Shown: positions 48,140 to 59,778 of the stretch, piece by piece
How positions within the stretch are numbered: position 1 is the first letter of the stretch
How the letters are laid out: every line of letters begins with the position of its first letter
DNA from: Garcia nutans
Lineage: Eukaryota > Streptophyta > Magnoliopsida > Malpighiales > Euphorbiaceae
Direction: 5' to 3'
DNA length: 64,000 nucleotides
Assembly: GCA_947685225.1 (NCBI GenBank)
Contig: CANTUV010000008.1
Span: 45,505,501-45,569,500 of the forward strand
Position numbers and translations under genes: made by a program
The notes under the pieces: model-generated
What the model was told of the DNA's origin: nothing
Database searches by the model: none
What the model saw: only the letters and a program-made list of their open reading frames with translations

Positions 48140-49800
48140 ACTTATGGACAACATTAACCTGAATCTTAATTTAGTCAAAATAATATATATATATTGACAT
48201 AAATTAAAATTATAATATCTATTAAAAAAATATCATATCACATGTTAATCTAAGCTATATGTCATCTAGTAACTAAACTCACATTTAACATAATATGGAT
48301 AATTAAGGTTTGAAACTTGGGTGAATTGTAATTGATGATGTGATTTTATAGCTCTTATCATATATTATTGAATTGTAATTGATGATTTTTCATAGCAGCA
48401 AACTATTAGAAGCATAACATTTGATTCCTATTATGATTCTATAAATTTTACTGAGGGTTACTTTTTATCTGAGATTGTTGCTAGGAATACTATTAATTTG
48501 TTCCTTAGTAAAAGAAGCTATCTTTTTTATTTTCATTTTAATAGGAATTCTTTGGGATTTATTTTCTATTTGAATTACAGTTTATTATGATTGTTGGACA
48601 TGGTCATGATTTAAGAACCGCCGATTCAAATTCCTAAACTGCATTCGGATTTCAAAATTCTTGAATTTGAATCAAACTACTTATAGCATGGATTAAAGAT
48701 AGTCAGTGGTGGAACTAGAAATTCATCGAAGGTGGGGCAAAATTTACACAGAAAAAATTACCGACGAGTAATTATAAATTTATAGTTCTAATGTTATTAA
48801 CCTAATCACAATTTATAGTTTAAATTTTATTAACCTAATCACAATTTATATTAAATTTATATTTTATATTCAACATTTTAATTTATAATTTATAATTAAT
48901 TTATCCTAAAATCCAAAACACTAAATCAATTCATTATTCAATCCAATCACAATACAAATTATTTTAAATAAATTAAAATATAAGTCAAATTTTCTAAGTA
49001 AGTTTACAGTTTACATAAATAAACATAAAAAGATTCAATAAAAATCTTAAAGTATAAATAAAACAAAAAAAATTGCTTATTACATTGTCATAGTAATAGT
49101 ATATCCTATTAATTTTAATAGTTGACAGATCAGGAACTTGAGAGATTAAGTATTATATATACATAGATATTATATATATTTATTTATAATTATATAAATA
49201 GTATATAGATATTATATAGTGGGGGGGCAATTTATTATATACTTATGTATAGTTTATATAGTTTATATATGTATACATATATATATATACACACATGTGG
49301 TAGGAGGGGAGGGGGTCCATTACTCCCCCCCCCCCCCCCCCCCCCTAAGATGGTTCAAAAACTATCAATTCCAGTTTGAATCCTTGTTTGAAAATAGTCT
49401 GAAAGGTGGTTCGAGTAAACGATTCAAGAGGATGGTTTGAGACGGTTCAAAAATAGTTTGGGGCAATTTGAGAGACAGTGTATATGTAATTTTAATTAAA
49501 AAATTAGATTAAAATTAAAATTAATGATAATATTGAAATTAATAGTGCATGAGTTAAAAAATTAAAAATAATACAAAGAATATTTATTATAAAATAAAAA
49601 TGAATGAGAAAAAATTAAAAAGAATAGAAAGAATATTGATTATAAAATGAAAATAAAGTGATTAAATTTATAGTGTAGAATATATTGAAAAGAAAATTGA
49701 AAAATATATATTGTAGAATATTAGAGAGTAAATTAAAGAATATTAGAGAAAGTTGAAGACTGAGAGAATAAGAGAGGATTTGATAAATTAAAGTGGTGCA
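48140..49800. other. Unassigned AT-rich stretch
   Basis: No gene recognised on either strand. A GTGGTGGAACTAGAAATTCA motif at about 48703 and GGGGGGGCAATTTA at 49223 look like pieces of dispersed repeats that I cannot name. It includes a (TA)n-rich block (49140-49295), a C homopolymer, and repeated GGTTCAAAAA / GGTTTGAGA motifs at 49350-49470, which might be subterminal repeats of a DNA transposon. Confidence 0.4.
49325..49345 (+). repeat. Run of 21 C
   Basis: Uninterrupted homopolymer, unique in this window. Length may be unreliable in the assembly. Confidence 0.9.
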
Positions 49801-49839
49801 TAAAAATGAAATGAAGTATGTTTGTTGTAAATATAAAGA

Positions 49840-50060
49840 AATAGGTGGAGAAATATGAGAAAGAAATTGGTAGAATATAATGATTTTTATTCCTTGTAAG
49901 TTATCCCATATACACCACCCATGATGAGTTTATATAGAGATGTAAGTAAGCTTGAGATGAGAATATATAATTAGAATATTACAACCATAATCTGGATTAG
50001 ATAAAATTAATCTAATTAAGTAGTCATCCATATATTTCTTGATATTTTTCCTTAGATGAC
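49840..50060 (-). repeat. Possible 3' LTR of copia relic O
   Basis: Minus strand: GGGGTAGTCATCTAAGG, a TATA-like CTATATAAACTC and AATAAAAATC further on, the order expected of a copia LTR after the RNase H end. Edges not defined. Confidence 0.4.
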
Positions 50061-50139
50061 TACCCCTTTAAATATGTCTCATTAAAATATTGCTAAGAAA
50101 AATTCAATGGAACAAAAACTTAAAAAATGAAAAAGAGTA

Positions 50140-51609
50140 CAATATTTATAGGTAACTATCCTTCAAATATACATCAACTAAGATATATTTTAAGTGAACA
50201 TGTTCCAATATTATATACATGTCTATTGAATATTGATATTAGCAGAGTCGTTGTGAATAAATTTTCTATATTGTCACTTGAGTGAACCTTGCAATATCAA
50301 TTTGTCTTTCTTTCATGACTTCATAAGTGTAAAAGAAGTTTAGCAAGATTTATTTAGTTCTATCACTCTTTGTGTAACCTCCTTCAATTTGTGTACACTT
50401 GTTACATTATCTGCATACAATATTATAGTCTTGTCTCCTTTTAATAGGAAATACTCATGCTCCTTTGATATAGTTGACCATGTTTATTAATTATAAATAT
50501 TCATAACTTACTCTTGAATAACTAGTAATTCCAAATGGTTTGATGGAGCAGCAGTGATTGTTCGCTTTATAGATCATCATTAAATAGTAGTTCTATTATA
50601 TATAAAGACAAAACTCTATTCCAATGTCTTTGGTGCAAAATTCAACCACGCTAACAAATTAACTGCAAAAGAACTATTTATATGATATGATAATATTAGT
50701 AAAGTACATAAATATATAGAAAAGTAGCCTTATTGCATTGAGATATGGTACTTTAGGACCAATAATTTTTCATTATCTTCTTATGAAAGAAAAAGGATCT
50801 CTTTTTAGATCAAAAGAACAAATAACCATTAGAACTCCTAATGGATAAAATTTATCCATATAAAATTATTTCAAAATTGTCTCTATATAAAATGATTGAT
50901 AGATTAGAATTCCATTTGATAAAAATTGAACTTTGAAATCCAAGATGAAATTTTGTTCTTCCAAGGTGCTTCATGTCAAATTCTTTCTTTAAATAGTAGT
51001 AGTAATTAAGATTTCTTCTAGGATCTCCATCATGATCAAATCATTGATATAAAGTGTAACTATAGCAAATTCATAATTTATCTTATAGATAAAAACACAT
51101 AGGCAAATACAATTGTTTTCATATCTATTTCCTCTAAGTATTCACATAGGTGATTATACCATATCTGCCTAGATTACTTTAGCTCATAACAGGACCTTTG
51201 GAGCTCAATATATTATATTTGTAAAGGTATTACATGCTTCATGCATCTTGAATCATTCATTGATTTTCACATATATGTCATAATCTAATAAGCCATATGA
51301 CTAAGTTGTCATAATATATGTTGAGTCCTTTAGGGGTTGCCAAACTAATTCTAAGAGTAATTATTTTCATAATAGAGAAATGTATTCTTTTTATAATCTC
51401 ATTTGATTCATTTCTTCTACATAAAAAATCCCATGGGTTTGGCATCTTCTGCTATCTGGATGACTGATTCAAATATTGTATGTTTAACAAACGAATCTAG
51501 CTCAACCTGGATTACTTCATTCTACTTTGGCCAATCACTTTGATGATGAAATTTTTAAATATTTTTAGGCTCAAGCATATTTCAATAATTTCAACAACTA
51601 CATATGCAA
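50140..51609 (-). pseudogene. Copia relic O: RT and RNase H, heavily decayed
   Basis: Minus-strand fragments in the right order for a copia pol. ELQRSCYELKQSR and MWYNHLCEYLEE (compare the LYGLKQS...MWY RT motif) lie near 51110-51190. KKEFDMKHLGRTKFHLGFQ (RT thumb) is at about 50930-50990. TIILYADN and RVIELNKS (RNase H) are at about 50370-50440, then a degraded region like the SSDNLADLFTKSL end at about 50220-50260. Many stops and frame changes. It continues on the far side of solo LTR K. Confidence 0.7.
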
Positions 51610-51614
51610 AGTTA
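51610..51614 (+). repeat. Target-site duplication of K, left copy
   Basis: AGTTA, repeated at 53668-53672. Confidence 0.92.
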
Positions 51615-52645
51615 TGTAATATCCCAAAATGTGTCCTAGAAGTTTTAGTATAATTGTTGTTTTATTTGAATTAAAATGTATATGTTATTGGAAAGAGAAA
51701 ATAATTTAAAAAGGAGTGTATATGTTGTATATATGGATATATATATAACATATACACAAGTCAAATGGATGGTCAAAGGAAGAAGATATTTATTTTGGAT
51801 ATGTTGTTGCTTAATGAGTCTAGTATTTGAGAAAAATAATTTGGAACCACGTTGATTGAATTTAATTTACAGAATTCACAAAGTTCAGAACTGCTGCCAG
51901 GATGCAGGGCAATTGGAGCAGTCTGGTTGGGTGAACTATTTGACCAAGATTTTGTGTTTAGTTTGATCTGAAATTTTAAAGGAATGATTTTAAGATGTAA
52001 AACTAAATTCTGTAAAAATTTTAGAATTTTTAGTCAAGTAGATTATTTTATACAATTTTCAAAATAAGGATTAAGTTGAGTCCAAAACCAGAATTTACTA
52101 TTCATATGGTCATTTTGCTAATACTCCTTTTGGATTAGGTTGTGAAGAGGTTGAATTGCCCTAATCTAAGTGTTGAGGATTCTTCGAAGAGTAAGTGTAT
52201 AGATTGGTGTGAGTTGGTTTTAAGGTAAGTACAAACTACATAGTTGCATACACTTACATGATTTTGATACTTAATACATAATTGGTTGTAAATGTGTTAA
52301 GTGATCTATTGCATTGTTGATGCATATTAATAATGTTATGTTTTGCATAAAGTGAACTTTGTGGAATGTATGTTGAAAATGTGAAAGATATGATGATATG
52401 ATGAATTATGAAATGTATGTTCAATGCAATTGATTATGAATACTTTAATGATGAATTGCCTTAATTTGAATTGAGATATGATGTGACATGAAGCCATTGT
52501 GGTTGGCTATGACAATGCAAATGAAATAATTGGGGCATGGTTTCCTATTTGATTATGGAATATGAAAGGAGAAATGAAATGAGAAATAAAATAAGAAATG
52601 AAGTGAGAAAGAGATTGATAAAGAGATAAGTGAAATAATTGTGTG

Positions 52646-52936
52646 ATTAATATGTTATTCAATTTTCAGAGTTCTGAATTTGGTGGCATGCCTATGAATC
52701 ATTGGATAGGTGAAATGACCGGGTCGTAAGCCGATTCCAGTTAGAAAATGTGAAATGTGATGTTTTTGGGGTGAAATGACCGGGTCGTAAACCTCAAAAA
52801 CAAATTATTGAAACTAGATTGAGTGAAATGACTGGGTCATAAACTCAAATCTAGTTAATTATCCATGGATAAATGTATTGATGATTATGATTATGGACCA
52901 AAGCAGTAACTCTGAACTTTGAATAACATATTAGTG
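52646..52936 (+). repeat. Inverted-repeat cassette of K with a third tandem unit type
   Basis: Arms at 52646-52676 and 52904-52936 match LARD-A. The interior has GTGAAATGACCGGGTCGTAA three times (about 52710, 52771, 52824), unlike the units in A/B/M or C/J. Confidence 0.8.
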
Positions 52937-53105
52937 TATTTTGGGCCCATGCTTGTCTTTGTTTTCAATGTGAATCATGAATGTTTTGATTAATTATTAA
53001 ATAATGTAAGATTGTGAAATATAATATTCTTTTGAATTGTTTATGAAACTTGATTGTGTGACATTGGCATTGCATTGAGGCATAATATTATGGTTGTTTG
53101 TACCA

Positions 53106-53143
53106 CTAAGCCGTTGGCTTAGCGCGATTGTGGTTTATCGCGC
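53106..53143 (+). other. Twin hairpin of LTR K
   Basis: CTAAGC/GCTTAG followed by GCGCGAT/ATCGCGC, perfect 7-bp second stem with an 8-base loop. Confidence 0.8.
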
Positions 53144-53672
53144 AGGTGACAGGGAAGAACCAGAGAGTTCCTCTAGGCTGAGTCGAGTCTAGATTTTGAG
53201 GTGTTGATAGTGGACATAAAGATCAAAGACTGACTGCCAAACATGTATAAATTTTATGTGTTGTAAAACTTGAGTTTTGATGTATATGAATTTGTAAATA
53301 TTGTTACTTTCTGCTGCATAGTGAACAAATATTTTATCTACTGTATTTCATAATAAACCTTTACTTTATTTTGTACTAGAAGGGTAAATCCTTTTTGCAG
53401 GTTGTAGTTGAGGTTATAAGGGGGATTTATTGGAAGTGTACTAAGAATGATTTTGGTTGCATTGGTTTGTGTAAAAAAAAAGTTTTCAAAAATCAAGAAA
53501 AAAACTAGTTTTGTCGACACCTGGGACTCAATTTTTAGGCGAAACTATGGCAAAATTTTTTTGTAAAAATTGGAACTAAAATTTGACTAAGTAAAATTGG
53601 TAGCAACATTAGGTTAGTGTGGCGCCTCTACTCAGCTTACACACGTAGGTCGGGAAGGGGTGCTACAAGTTA

Positions 53673-54310
53673 CTTCTCTAGAAATATGTTATTGTTGATC
53701 TATATTGTTTTTTACCCCTTCAAAAGTGTCATTTTAAAATTATCCATTTTTCCTTCTATCAAAGAACAATATTTTAAACCAATAGGTCATTCATGTTTTT
53801 GGCGTATGTGAGATTTATTTAGCATCATATCCATAGGATATCCTGCAGGGAAATCACTCTTTAATGGATGTTCATTTGTATTTTTAATAATACATTGCAT
53901 TATATTTGAATTTAGATGGTTAAGACAATCATGTCAAAGTATAAAATTTTTGAGATCTAAGCACTTTTGGTGCAAACAGTGTGACTCAACCATCCTTATT
54001 TTTTTATGAAGTACAATCTAGTTAAGAACTTTGAAATTTCTTAAATATGAACTTCTGAATCAAATTTGTAGAGTTAACACATAAAAATTTAATATCTCTC
54101 TCACTTTTTTTCAATAGGATATCTATTGCAATATATTCTTTAAAACTCACATTTGCAGAATCAAATATCATGTTAATATTAATTTCAGCTAATATAAACT
54201 ATAACAAATATTTTTTTATCATGAAGAATTGTGAGATTTGTGCCAATTGTCAAAGGAATTAGCTACATAATAAATAGATTTTATTGCACAAATTTATAGA
54301 TTTGACAGCA
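53673..54310 (-). pseudogene. Copia relic O: pre-integrase region
   Basis: The minus strand reads MQCIIKNTNEHPLKSD at about 53855-53905, comparable to the copia pre-integrase motif that ends in a zinc-binding segment. Frames are broken throughout. The integrase core expected between here and the RT (50140-51609) was not found, so O also has an internal deletion. Same orientation as the RT relic, and the two are contiguous once K is removed. Confidence 0.5.
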
Positions 54311-54314
54311 GTAT

Positions 54315-54491
54315 TGATAGTTGACTTAGCTAATTTAGGAAGCTAATATTTAGAGATGATTTTTAAGGCTAATTTTGTTGATTTTCAGTTATTTTTTATT
54401 TCCTTTTTCTAACCCATGTAACCTGTATATATTTTGTACTCTAAAAGGTGAATAGACACAACTTCCTTCTCATTTTTTGTTTATTATTACA
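54315..54491 (+). repeat. Short LTR of copia element P
   Basis: Ends TTATTATTACA directly before a primer site. The start at TGATAGTTGACTTAGC is inferred; about 177 bp is within the range of short copia LTRs. No second copy in the window. Confidence 0.5.
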
Positions 54492-54504
54492 TGGTATTAG
54501 AGCC
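54492..54504 (+). other. Primer-binding site of copia P
   Basis: TGGTATTAGAGCC, initiator-Met tRNA complement with one change from the usual TGGTATCAGAGCC. Confidence 0.8.
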
Positions 54505-54649
54505 ACACAGTTTGGAATCTCTTGTTCTCAACTCTCAACACTAGTGTGGCCATTCTATTTTCTTATTTGCTCTTGATCAAGTTATCTTAGCCTCATTTCC
54601 TCTGATAAGTATGATTCCTTCTCAATTTGATTTTTTGGCAAAATGATTC

Positions 54650-55223
54650 CTTCTTAATTCCATTTAATAGCAAAAATTACTCGACTTGGGCATTCCATTT
54701 CAATATATTTGTCGAAGGCAAGGATTTATGGGGCCATGTTGATGCTAGCAGACCTGCTCCTAACAAAGACAAATAAAAGGATAAGCATGCCAAGTGGGAG
54801 GTCAAGGATGCTTAAATCATGGCATGGATTCTAGGATCTATTGAATCCAATGTCATCTTAAACATTTGATAGACTGCAGCTAAAATGTGGACTTATTTGA
54901 AGAAACTTTACAGCCAAAACAACACGGCTCATAGGTTTTAACTTGAACATGAATTAGACAATCTCCAATAGGGCAGTCTCTATATTTCTAATTTTTATTC
55001 TAGTTTCATGAATCTTTGGGCTGGATATATTGATATAGTGTATGCCTCGTTGCATCCTGAAGGTCTTAGTTTTGTCCAATCTGTCCATGAAATCACTAAA
55101 AGGGATCAATTCCTTATGAAACTCAGATATGAATTTAAAGGAACCAGGTCTAATCTTATGAACCAAGAACATGTCCCCTCCTTGGATGCATGCCTCAATT
55201 ATTTGTTTCGTGAGGAGCAACGC
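54650..55223 (+). pseudogene. Copia gag pseudogene (element P)
   Basis: The frame reads NYSTWAFHFQIFVEGKDLWG, KHAKWEVKDA, IMAWILGSI, then TAAKMWTYLKKLYSQNN, LEHELDNL, LYISNFYSSFMNLWA and VPSLDACLNYLFREEQR. This is the order of the copia gag polyprotein domain (WxxWxxxFxxxxxG, then W..L...Y, then F..L). Several stops (about 54775, 54814, 54870) kill it. It is cut off at 55223 by LTR L, so zinc knuckle and pol lie beyond. It is on the opposite strand from copia O, so it is a separate element. Confidence 0.82.
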
Positions 55224-57485
55224 TGTAACACCCATTTTTTTAATTCAATGAAATATTAATATGGAGGGTTAATTAGAATGATGAAAGATGGATATGTATA
55301 GTATATACCTAATGTATATATAAGATATATATAAAATATATATTGGATACATAATATATACAAGCTATATACCTAACCTATACATTTTCATTAAAACACA
55401 AAGTTAGGTAAAAAGTAAAAAGTTAAAATTAAATATAATAATCATATTAATAAAAAAATAAAAGAAGGTAAAAATTAATTTTTGGATGGAAAAGACTAAA
55501 AATATCTAATATTTAATTAATTAATTAATAATTATATATATGTATGGTTAGGAAGAAAGGAAATTAAAAAGTTCATCTTCTTCCTTCTTCTTCAATGGTG
55601 GCCGATTTTCATTAGAGAGAAAGGGAAAATTTTGCTTCATCAACTACACCAAATTTCACAAGAATTTGAAGGAATTCAAGATGGTTTTGAAGATTAAACA
55701 AGAATTCAAGTAAGTTTCCATCACTTTAAGCTTATTTTGCTAAGTTTTATGAATATGTGAATTTTGTGTTTGTGATGGTGATAGCTCTAATTGTTGTAAT
55801 TGATTGTTTTGAAGTTATTTTCATGTGTAAGTGTTGATTTTATTGTTGGATGATGGAAAAGAGGTTGTTTTGGTGAAGTTTGAGTAAGGTAGCAAGGAAA
55901 ACTAGGGTTTTAATGGAAGTTTGGATAAAACTTTAACAATTATTGATTATTTTGTATAAAATGGGTATAAGTATGATTCTAATAGAAGATTTTTACTGAT
56001 TATTTTTTTTAGGAGTGATTTCACCAAATTCCCTTTAAGTGAAGAAGTTTAGGGTTTAAGGGAAGTTAGGATTGGGAGGTGATTTTGGCTTGATTTTAGA
56101 GCTTTTCAAGATTAGTACATACTTTGTTAACATTTAAATTGAATATTCAGACTTGCCTTCATCCACATTGGTCTTCTTTAGAGAATGTTACTTTCTTTAA
56201 AGTAACATTGTGTAGTATTTTGTGCATTCTTATCAAGATTGTGATTTGCACATTGGTTTAAAACCAAAAACCATTATTTTAAGGTATGGCCATTAACATT
56301 TGGAAATGTGCTAAGTCACTTTAAAATGTGGCTATTCACATAAGCTATGTAAAATTGTTGGAAATATGGTTGTACATTAGCATTATGAAAGTAAGACACA
56401 CTGAGACTATACAAAAAAGAATTATATGAAATGTGATAAGAAAAATGTGAAATGGTTATGGAATAATGTGGAAATTGTGAAAAAATGAAAAATGAAATGA
56501 ATATGAGAAAAATGTAATATAATGAGTGATATTTATTGCCTTGCAAATTATTTGTTCTAGAGAATTGAATTTGGTACTGTTGAGTTGGCATGCCAACGAT
56601 ATGTCATGATGTTTTATATGCCTTTGGGCGATATGTACTGGTATCATATTTATTATTATGCCTTCGAGCGAGACACACTGGTGTTGGACACTTTGGTATC
56701 AAGGAGACGACCTTCGAGTGAGAGTGGTACATTGGTATCACATGACACTTGACCTCCAGTGTCAAACCATTGGGTCTCAATAGGCTAAATCAATCTTTCC
56801 GGGACCTAAATATTATGTAGTGATTTGTTGGACCCAATATATTGTATTATGTTTATAAAATTTATGAGTTCATGGATGCTGAATGAGCATTGCATTCTTT
56901 ATTATAACAAATACATTTTATGCTAGTAAAGAGTTTCATTGCTTTAAATAAATACTTTATGTTATCAAAATATGTACTGCTAAGCTTAAAGCTCAGCATG
57001 ATTGCAATTTATTGCACAAGTGACAGGATAGAGACAGGAAGCCCTGATATACTTGAGAGAGAGCCTAGGACTTGAGTCTAGAGTTGGAGGTAAAGCTTTG
57101 GCCACAAGACCAAATCCTTTTTGGTGCTACATACATGTAAAATGTTTTGTTATATATACATATATATATATTGGTTTGAATTCGATTGTTAAACCTTATG
57201 TATATTAAACACAGTTGAGGTATTGTATATACATGTACTTGATGAATAATGTTTTGAAATTTGAAAATTTTGGATGTAAATTAATGAAAAGGTGGGTTTG
57301 AATTGAAAGGAGAATTTTGGGATTGTCATTTCCTTTCAGGTTGTGATTTTGTTAATTTTGGAATTTATCAAAATTATAGACAAAACTCTGACAAATTATT
57401 TCATTTATTTTTTATTTAAATAAAGCTATATTTTTAATAGTTATATTTTTATTACTAAATGGAAACTTCTACAGATAATTACTAT
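55224..57485 (+). repeat. LTR L (Tekay-like superfamily), broken by J
   Basis: Starts TGTAACACCCATTTT. It follows the LARD-B LTR plan: a leader near 55570-55720 with GTAAGT after ATTCAA (about 55708), and a degraded twin hairpin at 56980-57017 (one mismatch in stem 1, two in stem 2). The inverted-repeat arms are not recognisable. At 57485 it is interrupted by element J, so its other end and target duplication are outside the window. Without them, solo LTR and full element cannot be told apart. Confidence 0.75.
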
Positions 57486-57899
57486 TGTAACACCCTTGTA
57501 CCCAATATACGTACACTACATACTCCCAACATATGTAATATACGAATATAGAATACAAGAATGTCATAACCCATTTTTAAACAAAACAAATCTTCAATTA
57601 TAAAACCTGTATAATCTTAAAACATTCAATTGATATCATATAAATAGTAAATGAAACAATACTTGTTAAAACACATATATATACTTCATTACCAAAGGTT
57701 TATCCAAAACATTTTTGATAGATTGCGGAATACACATAAATACATGAAATCAATATATATAAAAATATGAAATATATACATGCTGGTAGTTTGTCTCTGA
57801 TCTTGATGTCCATAATCAACACTGCACTCACAAACTCAAGCCTAGACTAGACTAGGTCTAGCTGAACTCTCCGGCTCAACAGGATCAACCCTGTCACCT

Positions 57900-57937
57900 G
57901 CGCAATAAACCATAATCACACTAAGCCAAAAGCTTAG
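57900..57937 (-). other. Twin hairpin of J LTR
   Basis: Minus-strand stem 1 CTAAGC/GCTTAG. Stem 2 reads GTGTGAT/ATTGCGC: four bases differ from the GCGCGAT/ATCGCGC of K, yet all seven positions still pair as RNA if G-U is allowed. Confidence 0.75.
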
Positions 57938-58110
57938 TGGTTCAAACTTTGATAACAATATAGTTCAAATGTAATGCCAACGTCAAACTTTCAATAACTA
58001 GAAACAATACACAAGGATATCATATTTCATAATATTATATCTCATTATATTGCCCAATTGTTCCACTATCATAATTCACATTAAAGCAAAGACAAGCATG
58101 AGCCTAAAAG

Positions 58111-58392
58111 GATCTAATATGCTATTCAAATTCTAGAGTTACTTCTTTGGTTCAATATAACAACATTTGTCTAGCCCGAAGCCGAATCATAATCATAATG
58201 AGGATTACCTCATATGTAACATCCCAACTAGGCTTTAAGGACTAGGCCCAACCCAGCTTCAAGGGTCTGCTACATCATGTAACACTCAACTAGGCTTTAA
58301 GGACCAAGCCCAACCCAGCTTCAAGGGACTGTTACTTCATAGGCATGCCGCCAAACACAAAACTCTGAAAATTGAATAACATACTTGGCACA
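58111..58392 (-). repeat. Inverted-repeat cassette of J LTR
   Basis: Arms at 58111-58141 and 58356-58392. Two units of about 58 bp, each CAACTAGGCTTTAAGGAC plus CCCAACCCAGCTTCAAGGG and ending CT(G)TTAC or CTGCTAC. Same unit family as LTR C. Confidence 0.78.
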
Positions 58393-58884
58393 CAATTCTT
58401 TCATAATTTCATTATCAAATCCTTTCTCATTTTCTCATGATCAATCTAGGCACAATGCCTCAAATATCTCATTTATATCAATATAACCATCAACAATCTC
58501 TTCACATAATATCATTAGTGTATACATAACAAATTGCATTATCCATACATTTTGAGTCATCATCTTATTTTTCACATAGTTCACAATGTACAAGTCATAG
58601 CATTTTATTCATGCATCAACAATGTAGTAAGTAACTTAACACATTTTCCAACCAAATGTGTTAAGTCCCAATGTCATGTAAATATGGACAATTATTCAAA
58701 GTTTGTACTTACCTCTAAAGCAACAAACACCACTTCCAACCTTCTCTTCCAAGATATCCCTCAACACTTGGATTGGGGTAGCTCAACTCTCTTCAAAGCC
58801 TAAACCAAATGTGATTATACACAATCATAAAGCGATCCACAAAGAAAAATAAGGAAAATACCCATCTAGGGCTGCACATGACAA

Positions 58885-59235
58885 CTCAACAACACGTGCG
58901 TGTCCATCACCGTGCCCTAAACCCACAACACAGAAGCTTTGACACGCTCAGTAACATGGGTGTGTCACTTCACGTGTAAATACTTGAACAACATAGTAGC
59001 ATTGACAAGACCAGTGACATGGGCATGTCACTGGTCTTGTCAATTCTCCTCTAACACAGTAGCTATGACATGTTCAGTGACATGGGAGTGTCACTGCACA
59101 TGTCAATTCTACAACATCACAGTAGCTGTAACACGCTCAGTGACATGGTCATGTCACTGATTGTGTCACCAACACTGAAAATAGAACAATCGACACGCCT
59201 AAAGACATGGCCGTGCCACCGAGCATGTCAGGCCA
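58885..59235 (-). repeat. GACACG-type palindrome array in J LTR
   Basis: About six units with GACACGCTCAGTGACATG and GGTGTGTCAC variants, as in LTR M but more decayed. Confidence 0.75.
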
Positions 59236-59778
59236 AAAACCTAATATCGACATAAAAATGCCACAACCAACTATCATCTTTCATTAACCTTTCCAACTCC
59301 ATACAAACTCAACCAATCCACCATAATACCACATGATACTTATGTAAACATCAAAATAACTCAAACACAATAAAAAAAATACACAATCATAACCATATTT
59401 CACAACTCAAAACTTACACAATCCACAACTCTTATTCTCTTCACCAAACTTAACCTTTTCTTCAATCCAACCCCAAAATCATAATAAACTAGACAAAAGA
59501 ACTTCAAACATACCAAAATCAACCATAGACCCATACCACACTAAACATCTAATTCACACATACAAACTTCCAAAGGAAATCAAAGAAACAAGTTGGAAAC
59601 TTACCAAATATGGAGAAAATCCTTAAAACTCCAATTTGAACACTTGAAATTCTTCAATTTCTTGAGTTAACAAGAAGCAAAATCTCTTTTCCTTTGATGA
59701 AGATGATGTCCGGCTCAAAGAAAGAAGAAGAAGAAGAATAAAATAGTCAACACCCACTCCACTATCAACTAACACTCT

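Larger units (their letters stand above)
51615..53667 (+). mobile_element. Solo LTR K (LARD-A subfamily)
   Basis: 2053 bp, TGTAATATCCC ... GGGGTGCTACA, flanked by AGTTA. Long stretches match LARD-A LTRs (51850-52210 against the reverse complement of about 2830-3190, including CTGCCAGGATGCAGGGCAAT). Shorter than LARD-A LTR: the microsatellite and first donor are absent. Cassette 52646-52936, donor 52225-52230, twin hairpin 53106-53143. Confidence 0.93.
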
